NCBI GenBank assembly: GCA_945888475.1
Contig: CAMDAB010000003.1
Coordinates: 1 to 64,000 of the forward strand
Origin: Saprospira grandis DSM 2844
GTDB lineage: Bacteria > Bacteroidota > Bacteroidia > Chitinophagales > Saprospiraceae
DNA length: 64,000 nucleotides
Reading direction: 5' to 3'
The notes under the pieces were generated by a model. The model saw only the letters and a list, made by a program, of their open reading frames with translations, did not search any database and was not told where the DNA came from. A program made the translations under genes and the position numbers. This document shows, piece after piece, positions 43,292 to 50,896 of this stretch (position 1 is its first letter; each line of letters opens with the position of its first letter).

Positions 43292-45559
43292 TTGGAAATA
43301 ATCACAGGCTCACTGGTTCATATCATTTTTCGAAATGAGGAAAACGGATACACGGTAGCCCGCCTTAAATCGGATGCCGATAACATTCAGCACATGATTA
43401 CCGGTTTGATGATGGGGGTTCAATCGGGAGAAAAACTCATCTGTCGCGGAAATTGGAAAAATGACAAGAAATACGGCCAGCAGTTTGCAGTTGAAGTATT
43501 TGAAGTGCGTCTGCCCGATGATTGCGAGGGTATAGAACAATACCTGGCCAGTGGTCAGATAGCCGGAATTGGTGAGGTCTTTGCCAAAAAAATTGCCAAT
43601 CTATTTGGAACAGAAACCTTTTCAATATTCGATTCAAATCCGGAAAAATTACTAGAAATTGAAGGGATTGGCAAAAAAAAGCTGGAGAGAATAAGTAACT
43701 CTTGGAGAGAACAGCAAAATGCAAGAGGTATTATCCTTTTTTTACAAAAATTCGGTATTGCTGCACAGTTTGCACAACGAATTCATAAACAGTACGGCAC
43801 CGAATCCATAGATAAAGTAACAGAGAATCCTTACTGCCTCGCCGATGATATGGTTGGTGTAGGTTTTAAAAGAGCCGATGAATTTGCTCGTCATCTTGGT
43901 ATCGATACCAATGATGTTATGCGCATCGAAGCTGGGATAATCTATCACTTGAATGAGCTTTCTGCTCGAGGAAATAGCTGTTTTCCCTTAGATGCCTTTA
44001 CTGCAGATGCTGCCAAAATGTTAGAGATTGATAAAGAATTACTCAATCCACGTATAGGCAATCTTGTTTCAAAAAATAAAATTCAGATTGAAAGTTTCAA
44101 AAATGGAGAAGACGATGCTCAATTTTTTATCTGGCCCCAATATTTATACCGACAGGAAGTTAATATTGTCGAACAGGTAAAACGCTTACTTGTGATCAAT
44201 AAGATAATCCTTTCTCCAAAAGAAGATTTTACTGAAATTATCACTCAAAAATGCAATGAATTGGGCATTCATCTTGCGCCTCAACAAATCAAGGCTGTAG
44301 AACAATCTGTACTAAAGAAAATAAATATTATTACTGGTGGACCCGGAACAGGAAAAAGTACAATCACTAGAGTTATTTTGTCTATTTTCAAATCTTTAGG
44401 CCTTAAGGTTTTTCTCGCTGCACCAACAGGTAGAGCGGCAAAGAGATTATCTGAAATTACATCCGAAGAAGCCTCTACCATTCACAGTATGCTTTCTATT
44501 GATGGATTTACTGATATGTTGCGTAGCAGATTGACAGAAAAACTACAATGCGATCTGCTGATTATTGATGAAGCCAGTATGATAGATACTTCCTTGATGT
44601 CGGTATTGCTCAATTCATTGCCCGATCATGCTAAATTGATTTTAATTGGAGATGTAGATCAATTGCCAAGTGTAGGCCCCGGTAATGTATTGAAAGATTT
44701 AATTGATTCGGGAGAAATTCCAATAACAAAACTTACTGAGATTTTTCGACAGGCTCAAAACTCAAGGATTATTCTCAATGCGCACAAAATAAATAATGGA
44801 ATTTTTCCCGATTTGAGTATTGACCGAGAAGGTGATTTTTTCTTCATTAGTGAAAAAGAACCCGATAAAATAGCTACGATTATTGTTGGACTTGTGAGTG
44901 AAAGACTTAAGAAAACATATAATTTTCATCCCTTGCGCGACATTCAGGTTCTTTGCCCAATTCACAAAGGTTTAATTGGTACACAGGAATTGAATGCTGC
45001 CCTGCAAAATGCTTTGAATAATCCGGATGAAAAAGAAAAAACCCAGCGGGCCAATACAATTTTTGCAGTTGGTGACAAGGTCATGCAATTGAAAAACAAT
45101 TATGAAAAAGAAGTATTTAATGGCGATATCGGATACATAAAAAAAATTAAAACGGTCGACAAACAGCTAGTAGTACTTATGGACAATGACCATGAAGTAG
45201 AATACGAATTTTCAGAACTTAACGAATTAGAACTGGCCTATGCGGTATCTGTTCATAAATATCAGGGGTCGGAATCTCCATGCATCATTTTGCCAGTTCA
45301 TGAGTCGCAATATATGATGCTCTATCGCAATTTGCTCTATACAGCTGTTACCCGTGGCAAAAAACTTGTTATATTGGTAGGCAGTAAAGATGCACTCAAT
45401 GCGGCAGTGCGCAATAACAATGCGAAGGACAGATACTCAGGCTTATACAGGATTTTTACTAAAGATCAGCAACGCGCATTTCCAAAAATTAAAATTGTAC
45501 CAATGCTTGGTTCAGTTGGCTATGAAGAATGGCTTACTGAACATGAACAGTATTTTTAG
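43292..45559 (+). CDS. recD2: RecD2-type ATP-dependent DNA helicase
   Basis: A 755-residue SF1B 5'-3' helicase of the RecD2 class, independent of RecBC. The start is TTG: the encoded LEIITGSLVHIIFRNEENGYTVARL aligns with the standard RecD2 N-terminus, and no ATG fits. N-terminal OB-like segment, helix-hairpin-helix region (IAGIGEVFAKKI, IEGIGKKKLERI, about 95-140), Walker A GPGTGKS (350-356), Walker B LLIIDEASM, GDVDQLPSVGPG, TEIFRQ, and the C-terminal motif VSVHKYQGSE with LYTAVTRGKK. It acts in replication-fork and mismatch-linked repair. Single gene, convergent with asnS. Confidence 0.93.
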   Translation: MEIITGSLVHIIFRNEENGYTVARLKSDADNIQHMITGLMMGVQSGEKLICRGNWKNDKKYGQQFAVEVFEVRLPDDCEGIEQYLASGQIAGIGEVFAKKIANLFGTETFSIFDSNPEKLLEIEGIGKKKLERISNSWREQQNARGIILFLQKFGIAAQFAQRIHKQYGTESIDKVTENPYCLADDMVGVGFKRADEFARHLGIDTNDVMRIEAGIIYHLNELSARGNSCFPLDAFTADAAKMLEIDKELLNPRIGNLVSKNKIQIESFKNGEDDAQFFIWPQYLYRQEVNIVEQVKRLLVINKIILSPKEDFTEIITQKCNELGIHLAPQQIKAVEQSVLKKINIITGGPGTGKSTITRVILSIFKSLGLKVFLAAPTGRAAKRLSEITSEEASTIHSMLSIDGFTDMLRSRLTEKLQCDLLIIDEASMIDTSLMSVLLNSLPDHAKLILIGDVDQLPSVGPGNVLKDLIDSGEIPITKLTEIFRQAQNSRIILNAHKINNGIFPDLSIDREGDFFFISEKEPDKIATIIVGLVSERLKKTYNFHPLRDIQVLCPIHKGLIGTQELNAALQNALNNPDEKEKTQRANTIFAVGDKVMQLKNNYEKEVFNGDIGYIKKIKTVDKQLVVLMDNDHEVEYEFSELNELELAYAVSVHKYQGSESPCIILPVHESQYMMLYRNLLYTAVTRGKKLVILVGSKDALNAAVRNNNAKDRYSGLYRIFTKDQQRAFPKIKIVPMLGSVGYEEWLTEHEQYF

Positions 45560-45648
45560 AATAAGAACTGTTGCAGTCAATTTGTAAGGTCTGTACTTCT
45601 ATTTACGGCATTAAAATACCGCGATCCTCTGCAATTGTTTTTCACAAA

Positions 45649-45698
45649 GGCCCCCCCGATAGCTTCCTCGAAAGCTTTCGGGAGGGGCTTTCGAGGGC
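45649..45698. repeat. Nested inverted repeats in convergent spacer
   Basis: CCTCGAAAGC (45666-45675) pairs perfectly with GCTTTCGAGG (45687-45696). The overlapping arms CCCGATAGCTT (45655-45665) and AAGCTTTCGGG (45672-45682) can pair instead with one mismatch, so two mutually exclusive hairpins are possible. The left part resembles the element at 2533. It lies between the converging recD2 and asnS genes. Confidence 0.65.
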
Positions 45699-45740
45699 CG
45701 TTTGGAAAAATTCGTAAGCATGACGAGACGAATTAAAAAA

Positions 45741-45788
45741 TTCGTTACACGGAACTTCGTTTCTCAAATTATCAATCCGATAGCTATC
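45741..45788. repeat. Inverted copy of the 4367 element plus a GATAGCTATC core
   Basis: 45741-45770 is the reverse complement of 4367-4396 with 3 mismatches in 30. GATAGCTATC follows at 45779-45788. The two parts also occur together, in the same relative arrangement, near 4367-4437. Confidence 0.6.
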
Positions 45789-45820
45789 AAATCACCAAAT
45801 TATTGAAAAATCTTTCACCC

Positions 45821-47344
45821 TTATGGCTCAATTCTTCCGTATCTTCTTTGGAACGGAATGGTTTCTCTAACATGTGGCAGATTGCAGCACCAACGTACAA
45901 GGCGCTCAAGTCCGAGTCCAAAACCTGCATGAGGAACAGAACCGAAACGGCGTAAGTCGAGATACCATTCGAATACGCTTTTGTCAAGCCCATGCTCATC
46001 GATTTTTCTAAGCAGGACATTTATATCCGTTTCTCTTTCTGAGCCGCCAACTACTTCACCAAATCCATCGGGAGCAAGTAAGTCAACACCTTTTACAAAA
46101 TCGGGATTGCCTTCAACCTCTTTCATGTAGAAAGATTTTATCTTGGTCGGCCAGTTGAAAACCATAATAGGCGTATCGAAAATGCGGGTAAGTACTGTTT
46201 CGTCAGAATTTCCAAAGTCGTTTCCGTCTTCAAAATTCAAGGCCGATTCAATCCATTTAGGAATATTTCGGGCTTTTTCTTCCAGGTCGCGTTGTTCCGA
46301 TTGTAGTGCCAAAATTTTTGCTTCATAGAATTTTACCTGACCTTTAGAAAGTGTAGGCATAGCTTCCTGACGGGTTTTAATATCCGCTTCAATCACGCTG
46401 AGACGGGTTTCAATAGCAGTCAGATCATCTTTTTGAGCCTGAATGCAGTTTTTGCCGTTGTAATCCATTTCGCCACGCAGAATTCTAATTGCATCGACAT
46501 AGGGAATTCGAGGGAAATTGAGTGTAGCAGCTTTTTGAAGACCAGTAGTGTCTCTTTCCAAAGTCTCCAGCTCTGTGCGGCATCGGAACAACACGCGTCC
46601 GATTACATGCTGAATGAAGCGCTCAATGAGGTTCATATTGTCTTCATTGGTATAAAAAGCCATTTCGGGCTCAATCATCCAAAACTCAGAAAGGTGACGC
46701 GGGGTATTTGATTTTTCGGCGCGGAAGGTAGGGCCGAAGGTGTATATTTTATTCATAGCCATGGCCATTGCCTCGCCATAAAGCTGACCCGACTGAGACA
46801 AATATGCATCGCGACCAAAAAATTCAGTAGCAAAAAGGTCGGTAGTGCCCTCGCAGGCATTTCCGGTAAGAATGGGAGCATCCATCTGAACAAAACCTTC
46901 GCCCTGAAAAAAGTCGTGAATTGACATGATGAGTTCATTGCGCACGCGCATGATGGCCCACTGACGACGGCTGCGCAACCACAGGTGACGTTTGTCGCTT
47001 AAGAAATCAACACCCATTTCCTTGTCTTCTTTGGTGATGGGATAACCCTCAGCAATATGATAAATATGAAGGCTGTTAACCTGAATTTCATAACCGCCCA
47101 GATTTTTTTCGTTGCGGATAAGCTTTCCGGTAAATGCAACAGAGGATTCAAGGGTCAGACCTTTTGCAGCTTCAAATGCTGTTTCGCCTACATTCTCCAA
47201 CGAAACAACACATTGTGTAAAACCTGTGCCGTCACGGAAATCAAAAAAGCAGTTGGTTTTGCTGGTTCTGATATTGATAACCCAACCTTTTACAGTCACT
47301 TCGTGGCCGATATGTTTTGAAAAATCTGTAATGTATTGATGCAT
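45821..47344 (-). CDS. asnS: Asparaginyl-tRNA synthetase
   Basis: A 507-residue class II synthetase. The N-terminal OB domain (VTVKGWVINIRTSKTNCFFDFRDGTG) binds the anticodon; motif 2 is FGPTFRAEKSNTPRHLSEFWMIEPE (about 203-227); motif 3 is GFGLGLERLVRW near the C-terminus. The E in FWMIEPE and the absence of the GatCAB-type context suggest true AsnRS, not AspRS. A charged, probably coiled-coil insertion spans about 295-365, making the protein some 40 residues longer than the Escherichia coli enzyme, as I recall is usual in Bacteroidota. Single gene. Confidence 0.95.
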   Translation of the reverse strand: MHQYITDFSKHIGHEVTVKGWVINIRTSKTNCFFDFRDGTGFTQCVVSLENVGETAFEAAKGLTLESSVAFTGKLIRNEKNLGGYEIQVNSLHIYHIAEGYPITKEDKEMGVDFLSDKRHLWLRSRRQWAIMRVRNELIMSIHDFFQGEGFVQMDAPILTGNACEGTTDLFATEFFGRDAYLSQSGQLYGEAMAMAMNKIYTFGPTFRAEKSNTPRHLSEFWMIEPEMAFYTNEDNMNLIERFIQHVIGRVLFRCRTELETLERDTTGLQKAATLNFPRIPYVDAIRILRGEMDYNGKNCIQAQKDDLTAIETRLSVIEADIKTRQEAMPTLSKGQVKFYEAKILALQSEQRDLEEKARNIPKWIESALNFEDGNDFGNSDETVLTRIFDTPIMVFNWPTKIKSFYMKEVEGNPDFVKGVDLLAPDGFGEVVGGSERETDINVLLRKIDEHGLDKSVFEWYLDLRRFGSVPHAGFGLGLERLVRWCCNLPHVRETIPFQRRYGRIEP

Positions 47345-47659
47345 TTTATGTTTTTTATTATTTGGAGTTGTTTATTGTATTTGCTTGAAGGCGCTAAAAT
47401 AAAGATTAAACCTATCCTTGACAAATTTTTTCAGCTAAAATAAAAAATATTCGGATTAAGTTTGAATTTCAAAAAGTCGTTTATGTTAATAAAAACAAAT
47501 CGTCTTATCAAATATCTTACCAAAAAATTAAAATAGTTAAAAAAAAATGCAATTTCAGAAACATTCTATTTTTAAATTCGTAATATTGATTATTGAATTC
47601 GTTATTTGGTATGCTTTGTAACCAAAATTGCACAGAATAGTTTCTAAAAAATAATATAT
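47345..47659. other. Divergent promoter spacer asnS/rpoN
   Basis: An AT-rich 315-bp spacer between the diverging asnS and rpoN genes. No gene was found. TTTGGTATGCTTTG (47606-47620) resembles promoter half-sites for rpoN but the spacing is off. Open frames on the minus strand here are shadows. Confidence 0.35.
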
Positions 47660-49336
47660 ATGCAAAAACAGCAACTATCCCAAAAAATGCTTCAAAAGCT
47701 GTCTCCGCAACAGATACAGCTGATGAAACTACTGCAAATACCAACCGATATGCTCGAACAGCGTATTCTGGAAGAGCTAGAAGGTAATCCCGCACTTGAA
47801 TTGGATGAAAACATGAGTTCAGAAAAGGATCAGGATGAAAAAGACACTGAAGATGACATCGAATACGATGAAGAGTCATATATTATAGGTGCTGATGGTA
47901 AAAAAGAAAAAGAAGATGCTGATGATAGTTACGAAGATTTCGACAAAGATAATTTTGATAGTGATGATTTCGACGAATTCAGTGCTGATGCTGACGCACT
48001 GCCGCTTGAAGAGGTTTTTGGAGAATTTGAAACATATGATGATCAGTACAGTGAAAAAGAAGATGCCTACATGGATGATTATCTCAACGATTATATCGGA
48101 GATGACAGTTCTTCTTACAAGCTTGATGCAGGCAATTACAATGGTGACCAGGAAGAAAAAACGATCCCAGTTGCAGTAGAAGGTTCTTTTGGTGAATATC
48201 TGGAAGAGCAGCTCGGTATGCTTGATCTGGATGAAAAGTCGGAAAAAATTGCTCGACAAATTATTGGTAATATAGATGAAGACGGCTATTTACGTCGTGA
48301 AACCATTTCAATTGTAGATGATTTGATGTTCAGTGAAAACATTAGGGTAAGTGAGGATGATGTTATCAGAATATTAAAAAATGTAGTTCAAAAGCTTGAC
48401 CCAGCTGGTGTTGCAGCGCGCGATTTGAAGGAATGTCTCGAATTACAGCTGGAAAGAAAAATTCATTCTCAGGATGTTGCCGAAAATTACAGCCGACGTG
48501 AAAAACAGTTTTTGAAATTGGCATATACTATTGTCAAAGATTATTTTGAAGAGTTTTCGAAAAAACATTACAACAAACTCTTACGTCAGCTCTCTCTTTT
48601 TAATGAGGATCTAAAAGAAGCAGCTGATGAGATTCTGAAACTAAATCCCAAACCAGGATCGGCCTTTGCATCTTCATCTAAGTCGGTAAAATACATTGTT
48701 CCCGATTTTATACTCGAGAACAAAGATGCTGTGCTCGAACTAACGCTCAATTCCAAAAATGCACCTGAACTGCGTATCAGCGACCAGTACCGCGAAATGC
48801 TTGAGAATTACAGCAACAACCGCAAGGACAAAAAGCAAAGAGAAGCTGCAATGTTTGTTAAACAAAAAATCGATTCAGCTCGTTGGTTTATCGATGCCAT
48901 CAAACAGCGCCAGGAAACAATGTTCAAAACCATGTACACCATAATGAGTTATCAGGAAGAATTTTTTCTTTCAGGCGATGAAAAAAAAATGAAGCCTATG
49001 ATTCTCAAAGACATTGCCGAAATTACCGGTCTTGATATTTCAACCGTGTCGAGGGTGGCTAATAGTAAATATGTACAAACTGAATTTGGAACAAAACTAC
49101 TTAAAAATTTCTTCTCCGAATCTTTGCAAACCGACAGCGGTGAAGAGGTTTCGACACTTGAGGTTAAAAAAATATTATCCGAAATAATTGGGGGTGAAGA
49201 CAAAAAAAGGCCAATGTCGGATGAAAAGCTGATGAGTATTCTCACCAAAAGAGGCTATAATATTGCAAGGCGAACCGTAGCCAAATATCGAGAGCAGCTA
49301 GGTATTCCTGTTGCTCGTTTGAGAAAGGGCTTGTAA
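47660..49336 (+). CDS. rpoN: RNA polymerase sigma-54 factor
   Basis: A 558-residue sigma factor for enhancer-dependent promoters. Region I is Gln/Leu-rich (KLSPQQIQLMKLLQIPTDMLEQRI), region II is a very long acidic stretch (about 45-165, runs of D and E), followed by the core-binding region (EQLGMLDLDEKSEKIARQIIGNIDEDGYL) and the DNA-binding domain, ending in the RpoN box ARRTVAKYRE (536-545). Residues 455-480 (MILKDIAEITGLDISTVSRVANSKYVQT) form the helix-turn-helix. The acidic region is longer than in proteobacterial homologues. Single gene; the Fur-family gene lies 91 bases downstream with its own promoter. Confidence 0.97.
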   Translation: MQKQQLSQKMLQKLSPQQIQLMKLLQIPTDMLEQRILEELEGNPALELDENMSSEKDQDEKDTEDDIEYDEESYIIGADGKKEKEDADDSYEDFDKDNFDSDDFDEFSADADALPLEEVFGEFETYDDQYSEKEDAYMDDYLNDYIGDDSSSYKLDAGNYNGDQEEKTIPVAVEGSFGEYLEEQLGMLDLDEKSEKIARQIIGNIDEDGYLRRETISIVDDLMFSENIRVSEDDVIRILKNVVQKLDPAGVAARDLKECLELQLERKIHSQDVAENYSRREKQFLKLAYTIVKDYFEEFSKKHYNKLLRQLSLFNEDLKEAADEILKLNPKPGSAFASSSKSVKYIVPDFILENKDAVLELTLNSKNAPELRISDQYREMLENYSNNRKDKKQREAAMFVKQKIDSARWFIDAIKQRQETMFKTMYTIMSYQEEFFLSGDEKKMKPMILKDIAEITGLDISTVSRVANSKYVQTEFGTKLLKNFFSESLQTDSGEEVSTLEVKKILSEIIGGEDKKRPMSDEKLMSILTKRGYNIARRTVAKYREQLGIPVARLRKGL

Positions 49337-49405
49337 ACTGGGTCTGATCAAAGTACGACGCTGCCAAAATTCCCGATTAAATTCCAATTTCATGGAATAA
49401 AGATT

Positions 49406-49413
49406 TATTTTTG
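49406..49413 (+). promoter_or_regulatory. Candidate -7 element for the Fur-family gene (TATTTTTG)
   Basis: TATTTTTG (TAnnTTTG) lies 15 bases before the ATG at 49428. Between it and rpoN is an ATTCCA/TGGAAT inverted repeat (49382-49399), which could be an operator, since Fur-family genes often regulate themselves; that is inference. Confidence 0.4.
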
Positions 49414-49427
49414 TACAAATCTTAGTC

Positions 49428-49847
49428 ATGGAAAAAAATTTGGAAATACTGCAACGATACAAATTGCGCAATACAGAGATCAGAAGAGAGATACTGTCGC
49501 TTTTTCTCGATACCGATTATGCGCTTTCGCATCAATACATAGAAAAAAAGCTGGAAGCTAAATTCGATCGTGTAACACTTTACAGAACGCTCAAAGCCTT
49601 TGAGGAGAGCGGGCTTGTGCACAGAATTGCCAACGACAAGGAAACAATTGAATACGCGCTTTGTAAAGACGATTGTCACGCTGAAAATCACAAACACAGC
49701 GACAATCACGCACATTTCCGATGCGAGATATGTCAAAAAACCTATTGTCTTGATAGTGTTGGGATTCCTGACTTTCACATACCTATGGGATTTAAAGCCA
49801 AAGAATTTCAACTTTTGGTGAATGGAATCTGTGAAAAGTGTGCTTAA
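49428..49847 (+). CDS. Fur family metalloregulator
   Basis: A 139-residue repressor. The N-terminal winged helix contains TEIRREILSLFL and FDRVTLYRTLKAFEESGLVHRI; the dimerisation half contains HAENHKHSDNHAHFRCEICQKTYCLD (metal ligands) and the C-terminal CEKC, giving the two CxxC pairs of the structural zinc site. This fits Zur or Fur/PerR; I cannot assign the metal. The His-rich loop (HAENHKHSDNHAH) suggests a zinc sensor but is not decisive. Confidence 0.92.
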   Translation: MEKNLEILQRYKLRNTEIRREILSLFLDTDYALSHQYIEKKLEAKFDRVTLYRTLKAFEESGLVHRIANDKETIEYALCKDDCHAENHKHSDNHAHFRCEICQKTYCLDSVGIPDFHIPMGFKAKEFQLLVNGICEKCA

Positions 49848-49938
49848 CCATATTTTTAACTAAGTAATTGTTCATAAATAATCCTACATTCGCTTCGAGT
49901 AGCCTTCGGGTTCACAGGGGATATTATTTGTGAATGCT

Positions 49939-49946
49939 TACTTTTG
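49939..49946 (+). promoter_or_regulatory. Candidate -7 element (TACTTTTG)
   Basis: TACTTTTG lies 27 bases before the ATG at 49973, which supports that start over the in-frame ATG at 49934. Confidence 0.45.
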
Positions 49947-49972
49947 TGCTTTTTTTAACAAAAAATATTAAA

Positions 49973-50896
49973 ATGATATCAATAGTTATACATGGCGGTG
50001 CTGGTACAATTTTGCGGAGCACTATGACCCCCGAAAAAGAAAAGGCCTATCAGGAAGCCCTGGCTACTGCCCTAAAAATAGGCTACCAAATTTTGGAAAA
50101 TGGAGGATCTGCACTCGATGCGGTAGAAGCTGCAATTTGTTCGCTCGAAAATTGTCCGCTTTTTAATGCCGGCAAGGGTGCCGTTTTTACTGCCACTGGT
50201 AAACATGAACTTGATGCATCAATTATGGATGGTAAAAACTTGGAAGCCGGTGCAGCTGCTGGTGTAAATGGTGTAAAAAATCCTGTATCCTTAGCTCGAC
50301 TTATTATGGAAAAATCGGGACATGTTATGTTGGCCGGAAAAGGTGCCGAGGACTTTGCAAAAGCTATGAATTGCGAATTTTGCAATGAAGACTATTTTTA
50401 CGACGAATTCCGCTTTCAGCAGTGGCAGGATCTAAAAGATACCGACAGTTTTCAACTAGATCACAGTAAGGACGAACGTAAATTTGGAACGGTTGGCGCT
50501 GTGGCACTTGATAGAGATGGAAATCTGGCAGCGGCAACATCAACAGGTGGAATGACAAACAAACGATTTGGCCGGGTAGGAGATAGCCCCATCATTGGTG
50601 CGGGCACTTATGCCGATAATCGCTATTGTGCTGTTTCTTGTACAGGAAGCGGAGAGTTTTTTATCCGTTCAGTTGTTGCTTACGATGTATGTGCACAGAT
50701 GCAATATGGCGGAAATTCCCTTGATGATGCATGTAAAAATACAATTCATAAAAGATTGGGTGAAATTGGCGGAGATGGGGGGCTCATTGCTATTGACAAT
50801 GCGGGTAATATTTGTATGGAATTCAATACCGAAGGGATGTACAGAGCCTGTAAAAATTCAAATGGTCTAGAGCAGATTTCTATTTATGAATCCTAA
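49973..50896 (+). CDS. Isoaspartyl peptidase / L-asparaginase (Ntn hydrolase, T2)
   Basis: A 307-residue precursor that would cleave itself before T173 in KFGTVGAVALD, giving alpha and beta subunits; the new N-terminal Thr is the nucleophile. IVIHGGAGT opens the alpha chain and FNAGKGAVFTATGKHELDASIMDG is the second family hallmark; STGGMTNKRFGRVGDSPIIGAGTYA closes the active site. It hydrolyses isoaspartyl dipeptides and asparagine. No signal peptide, so it is cytoplasmic. The MutS-like gene starts 11 bases inside its 3' end. Confidence 0.93.
   Translation: MISIVIHGGAGTILRSTMTPEKEKAYQEALATALKIGYQILENGGSALDAVEAAICSLENCPLFNAGKGAVFTATGKHELDASIMDGKNLEAGAAAGVNGVKNPVSLARLIMEKSGHVMLAGKGAEDFAKAMNCEFCNEDYFYDEFRFQQWQDLKDTDSFQLDHSKDERKFGTVGAVALDRDGNLAAATSTGGMTNKRFGRVGDSPIIGAGTYADNRYCAVSCTGSGEFFIRSVVAYDVCAQMQYGGNSLDDACKNTIHKRLGEIGGDGGLIAIDNAGNICMEFNTEGMYRACKNSNGLEQISIYES

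Noticed and set aside
45787-46020. Minus-strand frame of 77 codons
   Set aside because: A shadow frame of asnS with no coding features of its own.
47517-47879. 120-codon minus-strand frame near rpoN
   Set aside because: It lies over the 5' end of rpoN in the opposite direction and shows no recognisable protein.
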